Source: Colocasia esculenta (Eukaryota; Streptophyta; Magnoliopsida; Alismatales; Araceae). Taken from it: DNA of 64,000 bases. Numbering within the stretch: position 1 is the stretch's first letter; each line of letters starts with the position of its first letter. Below, one piece after another: positions 22,242 to 35,084 of this stretch. The notes beneath the pieces are model-generated. The model was not told the DNA's origin. It worked only from the letters and a program-made list of their open reading frames with translations, and made no database searches. Where the stretch lies: assembly GCA_014218235.1 (NCBI GenBank), contig CM024755.1, positions 40,444,109 to 40,508,108 on the forward strand. The letters run 5' to 3'. Made by a program: the position numbers and the translations under genes.

Positions 22242-24070
22242 AGGTGTTGTTAGTCATCCGTAGGTTAGTTCAAACTGGCAGTCAATATTGAGTGCGAAGG
22301 CCACATGGCTTTCTATTCTGGTGAAGAGATGAAGGGAAGTTTGGTCCCTCCGGGCGTGCCACACTATGGAAATGGATTTATGATCCATCAAATTATTTTG
22401 AATTTATTTATCATGTTCTCATGTGTACATAGCTGCATATTGCAAATTCAAGTCCCATCGTGCACTAAGCAAGCCACAAAGATGAGATATAAATTTACAA
22501 TCACATAGCGCAGGCGTGCTAGTCACGTAAGTGACAACATGTTCTACCTTCGAGAGTCGAAGAACTTTGAGTCTCTTTGCACGCTGTTTGACTTCATCAA
22601 ACGAAAGCCAATATTGGGTCGGGACCAATATCCCGTCGTTGTCTAAGCACAATGACGTTAATTACATCTCTCTGAGAGAGAAAACCCTTGATTAATCGTC
22701 AGAGTAGAAAGTCTTGTGGCCTGAGAGGGAAACATCTGATAAAGGTGCATAATAACATCTTGAATTTAAGCCCAAGTGGCAACAAGAAAGGATGTCTATT
22801 TGATGGCATTTAATTCATTGTGATCATTATCATCTTATGTATCATCACTTGATCTCTTTGTTCCTTTGTTCATTTATTTCTTTTCTTATTTATAGAGTGG
22901 TTCCAATGTGTTCTCTTTGTTCCATTTGGAACATGATAGTCATAGTTCTACTCAAGAGTCGGCACAATTTAATCACTATATGCTCAGTTGGCATCACTGG
23001 CACAACCCATTCGGCGGGGCAGATATCTCATTCAGTAAGGCATGCACGGTCATTTGGCAAGACATCTCATTCGGAAAGACACGAATGAGTCGGCAGACAT
23101 GACTGAATCAGTAAAACATGACCGAGTCGACAGACATGATTGAATCGGTAAAACTGCTGAATCGGAGGAGCACAACTGAGTCGACAGAACCCTACTAGAT
23201 CAGTGAGTTAGCAAGACTGTCGAGATGCTGTCGACTCACCTAACCAGTAAGGATTTTAAAGGCTCTTACTAATATAAATGTGCGAGAAAAATTCGACGGC
23301 ACCTCCCCTTATTCATGGCAAGGGAAAGAGTCGCGGTACCCACCCACCACGATGGAGTCAGTACCAAAAACAAGGTGTTTTCTGAATACGGGTCACCCAA
23401 ATGGCACATGGTGTCGATTCCCGAGGCATAAATGAATATTCTCAATGACTAAGGCTTGCCGACTCATCACCTATGTGGCTTGCCAACTCATCAGTCTGAA
23501 ACATTTCACTAGTTCAATAAGTCAGCAGCCTGTTGAATCCTTGTCGACTCATCAGTTCAGAAACATTTACCAGCTCAAAACTCACGCGAAAAAGTTCGAT
23601 AGCATTTCCCCTGAGCTCATGGAACGTGGGGGGGGGGAGGATGCACGGTACCCGCCCACCACAAAGGAGAAAGTACCAAAAAAAAGGTGTTTTCCGCGTA
23701 CGGTGTCACCCCAAATGGCACACAGTGCTAATCCCTGAGGCACACCTACGAGGGAACTGATTATTACCGAAACCATAAATGAACCCGGATGGCGACTAAA
23801 TAATGTTCGGATCCAGATATCCGAGCATATATATCATATTATCTAACCCGAAGTCTCATAGATTTCTTATTTTCTTATTGAGTCTGCAGCAAATATGCTT
23901 CTGCCTACATGAGTCAGCAGCGCCTATTTACAAAGGGACGACTCTCAATCGGAGGGCATAATCACGATAAACAAGCGAGATAGGTTCACATATGAAGCAG
24001 AGAACATAGCCAAGTCACTTATGAACCCATAGATAGGTTTGAATACCATTCTAACCAGTTTTGTAATGTT
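22242..24070 (-). other. 5' leader and left part of LTR-B; boundary not resolved
   Basis: No convincing gene. GAGTCGGCAG, GAGTCGACAG and GAATCGG words recur at 22960-23560, as in LTR-A, so at least part belongs to the LTR. I could not find a primer-binding site on the minus strand, so where LTR-B ends and leader begins is open. An open frame at 22419-22652 (minus) is unrecognised. Confidence 0.45.
23282..23760. repeat. Imperfect direct duplication, about 303-bp offset
   Basis: A block starting GCGAGAAAAATTCGACGGCA at 23282 recurs from 23585 as GCGAAAAAGTTCGATAGCA. Both copies share GGTACCC-CCCACCAC, AAGGTGTTTTC and CAAATGGCACA. The second copy has a run of ten G near 23628 that the first lacks. 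Confidence 0.75.
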
Positions 24071-24201
24071 TAAAGCTCACTGCCATGGTGAGTTGGCAGC
24101 AAACCTTCAACTTGACGAACAATGATTGGCACGGTTTTTCACCCCGAAAAATGGAAGGTTACGCCATGCATACACTTTTGAACATGATTAGACGCCATTT
24201 A
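24071..24201 (-). repeat. LTR-B, segment left of the gypsy insertion
   Basis: Collinear with window bases 1-131 with a few mismatches. It is interrupted after ATTTA by the gypsy LTR beginning TGTAGAAACC. LTR-A thus serves as the unoccupied target site. Confidence 0.85.
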
Positions 24202-27175
24202 TGTAGAAACCTGGATTTTTTGAAAAATAAAAATAATAATAATATAAAAAGAAACTAATTAAATTAATTAGAAAATTAAATAAAAGAGAATTAAATAAAA
24301 CCCATTAAATAAAAAGAAGTAATGGGCTTTCATAAATAGACCCATTAGAAATTAGTGGGCCAAAATAGGGATTTTAAAAAGGAGAATAATAAGAAAATAC
24401 CCTAAATTCGTAACTAAATTATTACTTAAATGGAAAAGAGGTATTTAATGCATTAAAATGGAAGTTTGAGTTTGATTGGGATTCCTAAACCTACCCTAAT
24501 GGATTGGCCACAAATTTAGCTCCCAACCAAACCCAAATTAGAAGATCTCATGCCTAAAAAGGGGAGAGGGAAATAGAAAATTCGGAATAAATAGGAATTA
24601 GAGTCATAATAGGAAATAGAATGGGGAGATGCTTAAATACTCCTCTAAAACCCTCATGGCCGGCCCTAGCTCGTGCCAAGGGTTTGCTGGATGTGGGAAG
24701 AGGCCAAGGAGGAGAGAAATTCGTGGGGAAAAGGCTGCTCAAAGCTTCTCCCTTCGTTCTTCAAGTTCTTAACCCTAGAAGACAAAACGAGTCTAAGGTA
24801 GGCATTCTCACGAGCATAAACCATGGAAATTTATCTGTAGGATGTTTCGTGCATCAGGAACAAAAGTCCTTTGGTTTCATAATTTTCCATCAAGTATATC
24901 TTTTGTTCTTGATTTTTCATGTTCTGCAACTTACATGACCCCGAACCCTTTTCAAAAATCTAGATCTCCATGTACCCTCTATCCCATGCCACGAAAATTT
25001 TACTGGAGAAGTTGATGGCTATTAGAGATCTTTTGCCCCTAAAAGCCGTAATTTTCCTGCATCCTATCTTGTGAATTAATTCTTGCATCTCAACTATTCT
25101 CAGTATTTTGTTCTCTATGTTTGATTTGATTAAAGCCTGTCAAAACCATGCTTGTTTTCCAATTCTTAATTAGTGTAAGTACCCATGTGAGTATAGATCA
25201 ATTTCCAACTGGTTTCATGATTTTCCATCGCTTGTACAATTAGTTATGAATTTTTTAATGTCCCTGTGTCAAAACATGGTAAGTTTGGACTAAGAACCAA
25301 GAACATGTCAGATCTCTATCGGACTCAAGCCAAGGACCTGAGAACGCGACGACCCGATAGTCTGCGTTCTCAGGTAGATCGCGACAAGCATCACTGTCAT
25401 GATCTGATCGCGATAGGAGCCCTGTCGTGACCTGACCTTCTAGTCTGAAAGACCTGTCGCCTTCTTCATATGAACCCGTCGTGACCTGCCTGCCCGAACC
25501 GACAAGCCCGTCGCGACCTGTACATGACCCCATCGTGATCTCAGTTGACCCTGTCGTGACCCTCATTAGGGTGTGTCGCGATCTGACTTTTTGCAGGAAA
25601 ACCCATCTTTTTGCAAGTCATGTTGTTCTTTAGTTATTCTCATATCTTGTTAACTGTTTTAAACACTGAAAAACAAAGTTGTAGATATGGAATATATTTT
25701 AATTAATTTAAGTCAATCACATGATCTATCTTGTCCATGATTTTCTTATTCACATGCACATACACTTTGAACCATCCAAATATGGCTTAATTGGCATGAA
25801 CATGTTACATAATTTATCTGGTAAATTATGTCATTAAATTGCCTCATTCTTAAATATACTTGTGTACGTTTCTCGCGATGTTTTGGAACACCGATACCGA
25901 TGCTCCACTGTTCTAGAATTCCTTTAGAATGTCGAGCACTTGTTTCTATATATACACTCTCTTTACTTGGACAAACTCTCCGTCGGATACTCCTTCTGTC
26001 GGACTAGTGAGTCTTTGTTCAAGGCCTCCGTAAGTCTCCTCTATCCATGGATTCCCACATAGTCGACGAGCTGGTTGTACCCTAACACCTATTACACCCT
26101 TTAGGGGTCAATATGATCCTAATGGCTATTAGAAGTTCGCTCTTATCTTGAATCACGCCGGACCTCTGGACCTATGCGTAACATGGCCAGCGAAAAGGTA
26201 GTGAGTTCCACCTGACTGCCAACACCATGTGCACGTGTTGTGCAACTGTTACTATCGCCTGTTTACTCGACGTGTTACGTGCAATGTCCACTAGCTCTCA
26301 TCTATACTCTATTCGCTCATCTATTCACGTTCTCTCTACTATCTCGTCTATTCATCTAGTGCTCTCATCTATTTCTTGGTACTCTATATTGGCCATTGAC
26401 TGATTGTTTAAAGATAAACAATATAACCAATGCCTGGCAATATATAAAGGGCCTGATCTGGTGTTGGGATGTGCGCCCGAAAGTGCTAGTGCCCATGGGA
26501 GTTAAATGATCAGAGTGTTTGGCATTACACTTAAGTACTATCTATCTCGACTATCTAAATGACAATATAAAAGTGATATATTCTCTCGTTGTCTATTGAC
26601 AAAAGTGCTATGCTATACCCGTTGTGCTATTGCTATACTTTGTGCTATTTCCATCTTGCTACTTTTTGCTATACTCGACACTCTTGCTAAATTTGGAAAG
26701 TTGTGCTATTTCGTTCACATGCTATCCTGCTATCTATTACTTGACTCTCTTGCTCTATCATTAGTTACTCTACCTTTTAATTCATTAATCATTTAAAGCC
26801 TACTTGACTATTGAGATTTAAGTCCTACTGGGCGTTATCGCTCACCCTGCGTTATTTATCCTTGTGTTCTCAGGTGAGACCGAGGATGAACTATACACTC
26901 AAGAGGATGGAAACGACCAGGAGTGACGTCACGAGTACCCTAGCATCCTAGCAATATGTTAGAGTCATAGTTAGTCTTTTGCTTTATTTCAATGTAATTG
27001 GGCCCTATAGAATGGCTATGATATTAGTGGTTGTAACTAGACATTTGAAAGATTATTAATGAAATGAATTTTCTTTAGTATTATTCATTGTGCAATGGTT
27101 TGATGTCCAGTAGACGCTCTATACCGTTCACTTGCAACTGCCTCGTGTTCCGATATTTCGCGTCGGGGCGTGACA
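24202..27175 (+). repeat. Gypsy 5' LTR
   Basis: Aligns along its full length with 35085-38056, with scattered substitutions and small indels (for example 13-15 extra bases near 24287). Contains GTCGCGACCTG-type repeats at about 25330-25590. TATA-like words lie at 25949 (CTATATATACA) and 26441 (TATATAAAGG); which is used is unknown. Open frames inside, such as 24621-24938 and 25255-25566 (minus), recur in the other LTR and are not genes. Confidence 0.95.
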
Positions 27176-27181
27176 GTTTTG

Positions 27182-27193
27182 TGGTATCAGAGC
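27182..27193 (+). promoter_or_regulatory. Primer-binding site, initiator Met-tRNA
   Basis: TGGTATCAGAGC begins six bases after the 5' LTR end (TGACA). It is the 12-base complement of the plant initiator Met-tRNA 3' end. Confidence 0.95.
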
Positions 27194-27378
27194 CTAGGTT
27201 ATTCTTAAGTATAGGATGATCTAGGTTAACCTGCCTCGATTAGAGTCAATTATCCTATCTATGTGAATTGTGGTTAGAGCCAAGGGTAACTTGCTAAAAT
27301 GAACTCACACACGCACGAATTAAACTTCACATCAATATCATGACAATAAGTTATTTTTGTAGGAACTAAGCAATCAAG

Positions 27379-28275
27379 ATGACGGCTGAACGTGCTCAAA
27401 TGATGGGCATGCAACGGACCATTCAAGAACTTACTCGCACAATTATGCAAGCTACCCAAAGAGGTGGCAATCGTGGTGCAGGCGACCTGCATCATAACTT
27501 TCGGAGTCTGAACCCACCTAGGTTCAGTGGATCCATGGATCCGGATGAAGCAGAACACTGGCTCAATGAAACAGAAAGAATCTTCCGTGTCATGCAATGC
27601 GCAGCGGGGGATAAGCTGTTGTTGGCCACGTTCCAACTTGAAAAGGACACCCACGCTTGGTGGGAGTCTGTTGAAGCGACCAGAGCTAATGGTCAGTTCA
27701 CCTGGACCCAGTTCAAGGAAGCTTTTAATTCCAAATACTTCTCGGAGCGTGTCCAAGAAAGGAAGGCTGCGGAATTTGCTGCTCTGAAACAGCGGAGCTC
27801 GACGGTGGCCGAATACGAAGCCCAGTTCTCAAGACTGGCACGCTATGCTAAACACCTGGTGAACACGGAGAGAATGAAGGCTAAGTGCTTCCTCAACGGC
27901 CTTAAGCCTTAGTATATTACCCAACTAGCACCTCTCGACATCCAATCCTACGCCGAGATGGTGAAAAAGGCTCAACTGCTTGAAGATGCTACGGACTTCA
28001 CCGACCATATCAAAGGGAAGTTCATGAAAAAGGAAATGACCTCTGGACAGACATCTACTAAGCCGAACAATGGCAAGAAGAGTCCCTTCAACATCACCGA
28101 GGGACCCAACCAAGAAAGGAAACCTAAAATTATTGTCCCCAACACTCAAACAAAAAGCAACTGCAAGCATTGTGACAAGCCAGGTCACACTGTGGATGAG
28201 TGCTTGAGGAAAGTCGGTGCATGTCTGCACTGTGGAGCACCGCATCCCCGAGTGCCCGCTGCTGAAAGAACATGA
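27379..28275 (+). pseudogene. Gypsy gag (one stop, one frameshift)
   Basis: It starts with MTAERAQ. The retrotransposon gag core runs from PPRFSGSMDPDEAEHWL through LEKDTHAWWES, FKEAFNSKYFSERVQERKA and EYEAQFSRLARYA to FLNGLKP. An in-frame TAG at 27910 interrupts the core end. A zinc knuckle CKHCDKPGHTVDEC follows at about 28162-28203 (CX2CX4HX4C), and a second knuckle (ACLHCG...HRIPEC) is broken by a one-base shift near 28245, after which the frame used by pol takes over. The capsid protein would assemble the particle and bind RNA. Confidence 0.9.
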
Positions 28276-31200
28276 GAGGCGCCCTAATGTGCCTAAGAAA
28301 CAGAGCCGACTGCAAGCCCTGCATGATGAGGAACCCGCTACGGAGGGTGGCATGGTGGAAGGTACTCTACAAGTCTTATCCATATCAGCTTTTGTTTTAT
28401 TTGATATTGGAGCAACTCATTCATTTATATTTCAACACTTTGCTGATACCCTAACTGCAACACCTATATCCATGGGTTGTGAGTTCTCTTTCACAACGCC
28501 ACTAGGGTAAAAGGAGAAATTGAACAAATGCTTTCCATCTGCCGATGTAATGATCAGAGACCATAACCTAAAAGCCGACCTGGTGTGTATGCCCATGGAA
28601 GGCTATGATGTAATTTTGGGAGCCGACTGGTTGTCCGCTTATGGGGCAAGTGTCGACTGTAAGAAAGGGAAGGTTACCTTTAGTGACTTTCCTAGATTGG
28701 CATTCTCTGGGATTAGACATAAGAGACGGATGTCTCTAATCTCCGCCAGAAAAGCCCATAACATGATAAGGAAAGTGTGTATTGTTTTCCTAGCAGCCGT
28801 AGTTGTTGAAAAGAAGGGTTCTAAGATAGAAGACATCCACATAGTCTAGGATTACCCCGATGTGTTTCCTAAAGATCTGCCAGGGATTCCCCTGGAAGGT
28901 GATGTCAACTTTGCCATAGAGTTGATCCGTAGAGCTGCCCCGGTATCGTGTTAACCGTACCGAATGTCACCTGCCGAGCTAAAGGAGTTGAAGATGCAGC
29001 TGATGGAGCTATTAGAGACGGGGTTCATTAGACCGAGTACTTCCCCATGGGGAGCGCCCGTGCTATTCGTCAAGAAGAAAGATGGATTGATGAGACTATG
29101 CATCGACTATCATCAACTCAATCAGCTTACCATCAAGAACAAGTACCCATTGCCTAGGGTCGATGAGCTATTCGACCAAATATCCAGAGCTCAATATTTC
29201 TCCAAGATCGATCTTCGATCTGGCTATCACCAAATGAGGATCAAGGATGACGATATCTTCAAAACGGCTTTCAGGAGCAGGTATGGACACTATGAATTCG
29301 TCGTTATGCCTTTTGGTCTAACCAATGATCCTGCAGCCTTTATGCAACTCATGAACAGCATATATCGGCCATACCTTGACAAGTTTGTGGTCGTCTTCAT
29401 CGACGATATCCTCATTTATTCAAAGACCGAAGAAGAGCATGAAGAACACCTGAAGATTGCATTGCAAGTCTTGCAAGACAACAAACTATACATAAATCTT
29501 AGCAAGTGTGAATTCTGGCTCGAAGAAGTGTCCTTCTTGGGCCATGTCATCTCAAAGGACGGCATCTTAGTTGATCCCTCCAAAGTCGAAGCTGTACTCA
29601 ACTGGGAGAGACCAACCAACATCATGATAATCAGAAGCTTCCTAGGACTGGCTGGCTACTACATGCGGTTCATCAAGGACTTCTCCAAGATCGTCGTTCC
29701 TCTCACACGACCGACACAAAAGGAGAATCCATACTCCTGGAGTAAAGAGTGTGAGAAAAGTTTCCAAACTCTTAAAGATCATCTTACCTCAGCACCTGTT
29801 CTGGCTCTGCCAATAGAGGGAGAAGGTTTCTCTGTCTACACCGATGCCTCAGGGATTGGGCTAGGGTTTGTACTGATGCAAAAAGAGAAAGTCATCGCCT
29901 ACTCTTCTCGACAACTGAATACTCATGAAGTCAACTACCCCGTGCATGATCTGGAGTTGGCTATAGTGGTCTTCGCCTTGAAAATCTGGAGACATTACCT
30001 CTATGGGGAGAAGTTCATTGTCTACTCAAACCATAAAAGCCTGAAGTACTTATTCTCCCAGAAGGAACTCAACATGAGACAGAGAAGATGGTTAGAATAC
30101 CTAAAAGATTTTGACTTCAACATCCAATACCATCCAGGCAAGGGAAACACCGTGGCTGATGCTCTTAGTAGAAAGCCGATGGCATCTGTTTTAAGTCTAG
30201 TCCTTGGCGAGATGCAACTACTAGAAAAATTTGCAAGGTTAGACTTAAATATTGAACATAGGGATGATCGAGTCTTGGTTGCCAATATCAAGATTCAATC
30301 TGATCTGCTAGAGGAGATCAAAGCACAACAAGATGATGATCCATTCTTAGTTCGCGTCAAGGAAACTTTAGCCGAAAGACCAGACTTTGCAATGACCGAA
30401 GATGGAAGGCATGTCTTTCGAGGAAGGACATGTATTCCCGACAATGAAGAACTGAAGAGAAGATTAATGGATGAGGCTCACAAGATAAAGTACACTATTC
30501 ATATAGGAGATATCAAAATATATCAAGACATGAAAAGAACATTTTGGTGGCCGAACATGAAGAGAGAGGTAGTCGAGCAAGCTGCTCACTGCCTTACTTG
30601 CCAACAAGTAAAAGCGGAACACCTGTGCTCTACTGGTGTACTCAGACCGCTAAATATTCCGGAATGAAAATGGGAAATCATTGGCATGGACTTCATCATG
30701 GGTTTACCCAAGACTCGTGGTGAACTCGACGCCATGTGGGTTATTGTAGACTGACTAACCAAATCTGCCCACTTCCTAGCCATAAAGAGTAAGTGGTCGG
30801 TAGAGGTACTAGCTGCCCTATATGTCAAGGAGATAGTATGACTGCACAGAGTTCCATTATCTATTGTCTCGGATCGGGATCCGAGATTCACATCTCATTT
30901 TTGGAAAGGACTACAAGGTGCACTGGGTACTAAACTCAACTTTAGTACCGCATTCCATCCACAAATTGATGGGCAAACTGAAAGAACCAACCAAATAGTG
31001 GAGGACATGCTGAGAGCTTGCACTATAGACTTCCAAGGATATTGGAACAAGCATCTATCCCTTATTGAGTTCGCCTATAACAACAGTTACCAGGCGAGCA
31101 TCAAGATGGCACCGTTCGAAGCATTCTACGGAAGAAATTGTAGATCTCCTGCATGCTGGAATGAGGTGGGAGAACAGCAATGGCTAGGCCCGGATATGGT

Positions 31201-31370
31201 ACAACGAACAACAAAGGACATTCAGGTGATTAGAGACCGGCTTAAGAATGCTCAGTCCAGACAAAAGAGCTATGCCGACAAAAGAAGGCGGGACTTAGAA
31301 TTCCAAGTCGGTGATCATGTGTTCTTGAAGGTGTCACCTACTCATGGCATCCAAAGATTTGGTGTGAAAG
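28246..31370 (+). pseudogene. Gypsy protease, RT, RNase H and integrase (part 1)
   Basis: One frame with several stops. Protease: LFDIGATHSFIF at about 28399, where the usual D-S/T-G-A has Ile, so probably inactive. Stops at 28508, 28847 and 28952. [36 protein letters not shown] and [12 protein letters not shown]. RNase [22 protein letters not shown] has Asn where Asp is usual. Integrase: zinc region with [14 protein letters not shown] and [12 protein letters not shown], then [22 protein letters not shown], and the catalytic Glu in [17 protein letters not shown]. Stops at 30665, 30752 and 30839. The frame is cut at 31370 by a solo LTR within the sequence before the integrase C-terminus. Confidence 0.93.
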
Positions 31371-34300
31371 TGTGACGGCCCTCATTATACCGGTACGGTT
31401 ATACCAACCCACGTCGGTACAGCGAGAGTCCTCACAGTGGGACATTTACCCAAACGATACTAACAGCTGAGATACACGCGAATATACAACAGAGTAGCGG
31501 AAGTAAAAGACAACTGTCTCCATTCATTCATCATCCACATTTAACATACATGAAGTTTGCAATTAACAATAAGGAACTAAAAGTTCACATAATTTAAATT
31601 GCTGAAATAGAAATACATAATGTCCACACTTATACATTCTTTTCATGATACTCTAATACAATGTTCAAATTACATACTATGAAATACACAAGTCACAAAG
31701 AAACTCCAAAGTCTAGTCTCCGCGCTCGGAGTCCGTCTCCACTGTCTCCTCCAACGGTGCCACGTCACCAACTACACATGTACGCTGAAGCAAGGAGTGA
31801 GTCCAAAGACTCAGCAAGCAACACTACTCATAACATACACGTATAAGTCATAGGGGTTTCTACGTACACATTCAAAATTTACAACACATGGCATGCTAAT
31901 TATTTGAAGGTTTCAACCTATCATGAAAGTTTTACAATTTGATACATGGATCATGCTTTCAGATTTCTAAGAATAAAACTTTACCTATCACATGCTCTCT
32001 ATTTAATTTACTCATGAAATTTTATCCTTAAAGGACCAAGACATGAGAGCTACCAACATGAACATTGTGCATATATGAAAGGAAACACAACTAGCATGAG
32101 TTTTACATGTTCTTAAGCATATACATAGACATTTTCACATGCTTTAAGTTGCTGGTTTCACATGGTTTAATGGCTGTAAACCTACACATGAGAGCTACAA
32201 TATCGCTTAAAACAAATCATGTGAACAACCAATCATGCCACTTGCATACGTGCTCATCAATTATCCCTAACATGGATTCTAGACATTTTTGCACATATAA
32301 ACATGATGATAACGACATGAATTCACTGATTTCACATGGTTTCAGATTTGTCTCTCATGGATTTCAACAACATATTTTCACATTTAGAGTTTCACATTTT
32401 CTTTACACAAGTTTTCTCTTTCACATGGTTACACTTTGCACATACACATTCACATTGTTCACTTACACATTTACACATGGACACATACACATTACACATT
32501 TCACATTACACATTTTAGGTGCCGTGACACATAGTCCAAACCACCAAAGAAGGACATATACACATCACATTACACATAGACGCCATCTAGGCATTCCAAT
32601 GGCGACTCTTGGACTGCGCAGACCGGGAGAACAAGTCTCCACCCTAACCAGTGGTACTTGTCCACCTCCAGGATTTCCCCCTAATGCCCTTAGGGTCACT
32701 TACACATTGAACTTTCTCAGGGGGACTTTTCCCTGATACAGCTCCACTGCCCTCTATGGAAGCAGTGTCACATTGGCACAGTTACACATTTACACATTTA
32801 CCGTTTTACACATGGTTTTACACATAACACTTCTCATCTCATTCACTTTCTCACTCACATGCATATCTCTGTTTTTCCTGACATGGCACTACAGATTTCA
32901 GGAGTTTAACACACCGTGAATTTCACCAATCAAGTTGGGTTTAAGCAATATCGAATCACATTACGATAATCATACATAGATTACTATATTTCACATGGAA
33001 AATACATAATTTCTTATATACTGGTCCAAATGACCTGAAATTTTAACCACATGCTATTTTCGGGTTCAAGATCATACACTCAAGTTTTCAGATTTTTTTG
33101 AGCTAAATAGAATTTACATAAAATCAAATACCTATTTCGCATGCCATTCACAATTTAAGTTAACATGGAGTTTAACACATCATGCAATTTTGCCACTTAC
33201 TGTTTGAACAGAGGCTACTATTATATGCATGATTTGAGAATATAGAATTATCCTAAATCATACATCTATAGATCAATCATCACAATCTTTCTTGCATGAC
33301 TTTTTATTTACCGAACCGGAATTATTAGCAACTCATGGAAGCATGGACAATTTATCAAAATTGAGCATACATATACTGACCCACTAATCTTCATGATCAG
33401 ACAAAACTAAGGCATTCAAACTAAGCCTAATCATAAAACATAAATTTGCAAGATTATCAACAAGTCATGCTTACAAGTTTAAGGGATACAATTTTTCCTA
33501 CATTCACCATCACACATCACATTCATCCACGCACCACATTTGAAAATATACATAGTGTATAGGGTTACCATATATCCTCATCACGGAAACCATACCGAAA
33601 TTAGTGTATAGGAAGGGCAGAACAGTTCACTGTTCTGTCCAGAGGAACTTGGCGGCGGTCTCTGGCCGCTAACTCAGGGTCAGCGGCATGGTCGATGGAC
33701 GCCAAGCATGATCTCAGCGTCCATTGACCTTGCCGTCAATGCAGGTCTGTGCAGAAACACAGACCCGAGCTCTCAAGTTTGGGTGAATGGGAGGGTCTAG
33801 GACTTGAGGGAAAATTCATAAAAATATTAGAAACGGCCTAGACACATACGGGGACATCATGGTTAGGTCACTTGCCTTTTAAAAATTGCTCCAAAGGGTC
33901 TAGGCTGTTGGTGAAGCCCTCCTTGGGCAGTCCCAAGAAGGTGCAGAAACACCTCCTAGATCTTCTTCCTCCGGGCTCCTAGATGATCTCCACAGTAGGG
34001 GGACGTCGGGGAAGCCTCCTCCTTTGCTCCAGCTGTCCTCTTGTCATGGGAGATGGCCGAATTCAGCTCCAGGAAGTCGGATCTTTGGGTGCAAAGTGGG
34101 GGTTTTACTCAGTTTTTCTCTAGGGTTTTCTTTCTCTCTTCTTCTCCTCTTGCAAGGGTGAAGAGAGGGGTAGGAAAGGTAGCTCCAGGTTCAGACTTAA
34201 GGAGAGGCCTCTCTCCCACTCTTAGGGTGACTTGACAGCCCTCAGAGCCGTTGGGGACAGCCCCCCAATGGCTGGCTTTCTTGTTTCAGAAGTTTGCAGC

Positions 34301-34662
34301 TCTGCTGCGCATGCAGGCCAGAGAGATTGGCATCCATATTGCTGGACGCCGGGGTTAGTGTTGGCGTCCATGTTTGGACGCTGACACTACCTCAATGGCT
34401 AGGGGTTGACGCCAAGGTGGCCTTTGGCCAGAACTCTAAAATATGCAAAAAACTATGCATACCATGCATATATACATGCAATATGTATATGGTAATGTAT
34501 CCATACTATCACCATTCAATACATGCATTATTTACATCTAATATAAACATATGCACACGTAATTATATTAATCAATACGTACGTAAATATGTATATACAT
34601 ACACAAGCACAAATATACACACACAAATACAAATAATGCGACGGAAATTCGAGGGCCTTACA
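31371..34662 (-). mobile_element. Solo LTR (3292 bp) nested in the gypsy integrase
   Basis: Starts TGTGACGGCCCTC and ends GAGGGCCTTACA; the ends are near-inverted and canonical TG/CA. The perfect 5-bp target duplication GAAAG lies at 31366-31370 and 34663-34667, and removing the insert rejoins the integrase frame. On the minus strand it begins TGTAAGGCCCTCG and ends GGCCGTCACA, resembling long chromovirus LTRs, so minus orientation is likely. The interior is rich in CACAT words (32150-32850). No primer-binding site, polypurine tract or coding sequence was found. Frames such as 32107-32736 are not genes. Confidence 0.85.
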
Positions 34663-35040
34663 GAAAGGAAAGCTCAGTCCTAGATTTATTGGTCATTTTG
34701 AAGTACTCGAAAGGATTGGTGAGGTTGCATACCGACTGGCGTTGCCACCGGATCTGGCATGTATACACAATGTGTTCCATGTCTCCATGCTCAGGAAGTA
34801 TGTATATGATCCTACCCATATCATTCGCCACGAAAAGTCGGTGCTGAACAAAGATGTGACATACGAAGAGAAGCCAGTCAAGATACTAGAACGGAAGGTG
34901 CAACAGCTCAGGAACCATCCCATTCACGTGGTTAAAGTCTTATAGAATAACCGCGGAGTGGAAGAAGTCACATGGGAACCAGAAGGAACCATCAGACGGA
35001 ACTACCCCGATCTTTTCGGTAAGACATTCTCTTCTGAATG
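34663..35040 (+). pseudogene. Gypsy integrase C-terminus (part 2)
   Basis: Continuation after the solo LTR: KLSPRFIGHFEVLERIGEVA, YRLALPPDLACIHNVFHVSML, RKYVYDP, then VQQLRNHPIHVVKVL followed by TAG at 34943, where related elements have Trp. The frame resumes with GVEEVTWEPE and NYPDLF before the true stop near 35040. This is the usual C-terminal stretch of gypsy integrases; a full chromodomain is not evident. Confidence 0.9.
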
Positions 35041-35070
35041 ATCATATGAAATTGGGGGCCAAATTCTTTT

Positions 35071-35084
35071 TAAGAGGGGGAGGA
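35071..35084 (+). promoter_or_regulatory. Polypurine tract of the gypsy element
   Basis: AAGAGGGGGAGGA directly precedes the 3' LTR start TGTAGC. It would prime plus-strand DNA synthesis. Confidence 0.9.

Noticed and set aside
25255..25566. 103-codon minus-strand frame with repeated VTTGS-like peptides
   Set aside because: It is the translation of short GTCGCGACC repeats in the gypsy 5' LTR and recurs in the 3' LTR.
27274..27756. 160-codon minus-strand frame
   Set aside because: It is antisense to the well-supported gypsy gag.
32107..32736. 209-codon plus-strand frame
   Set aside because: Its product is a low-complexity His/Thr/Phe-rich translation of CACAT repeats inside the nested solo LTR.
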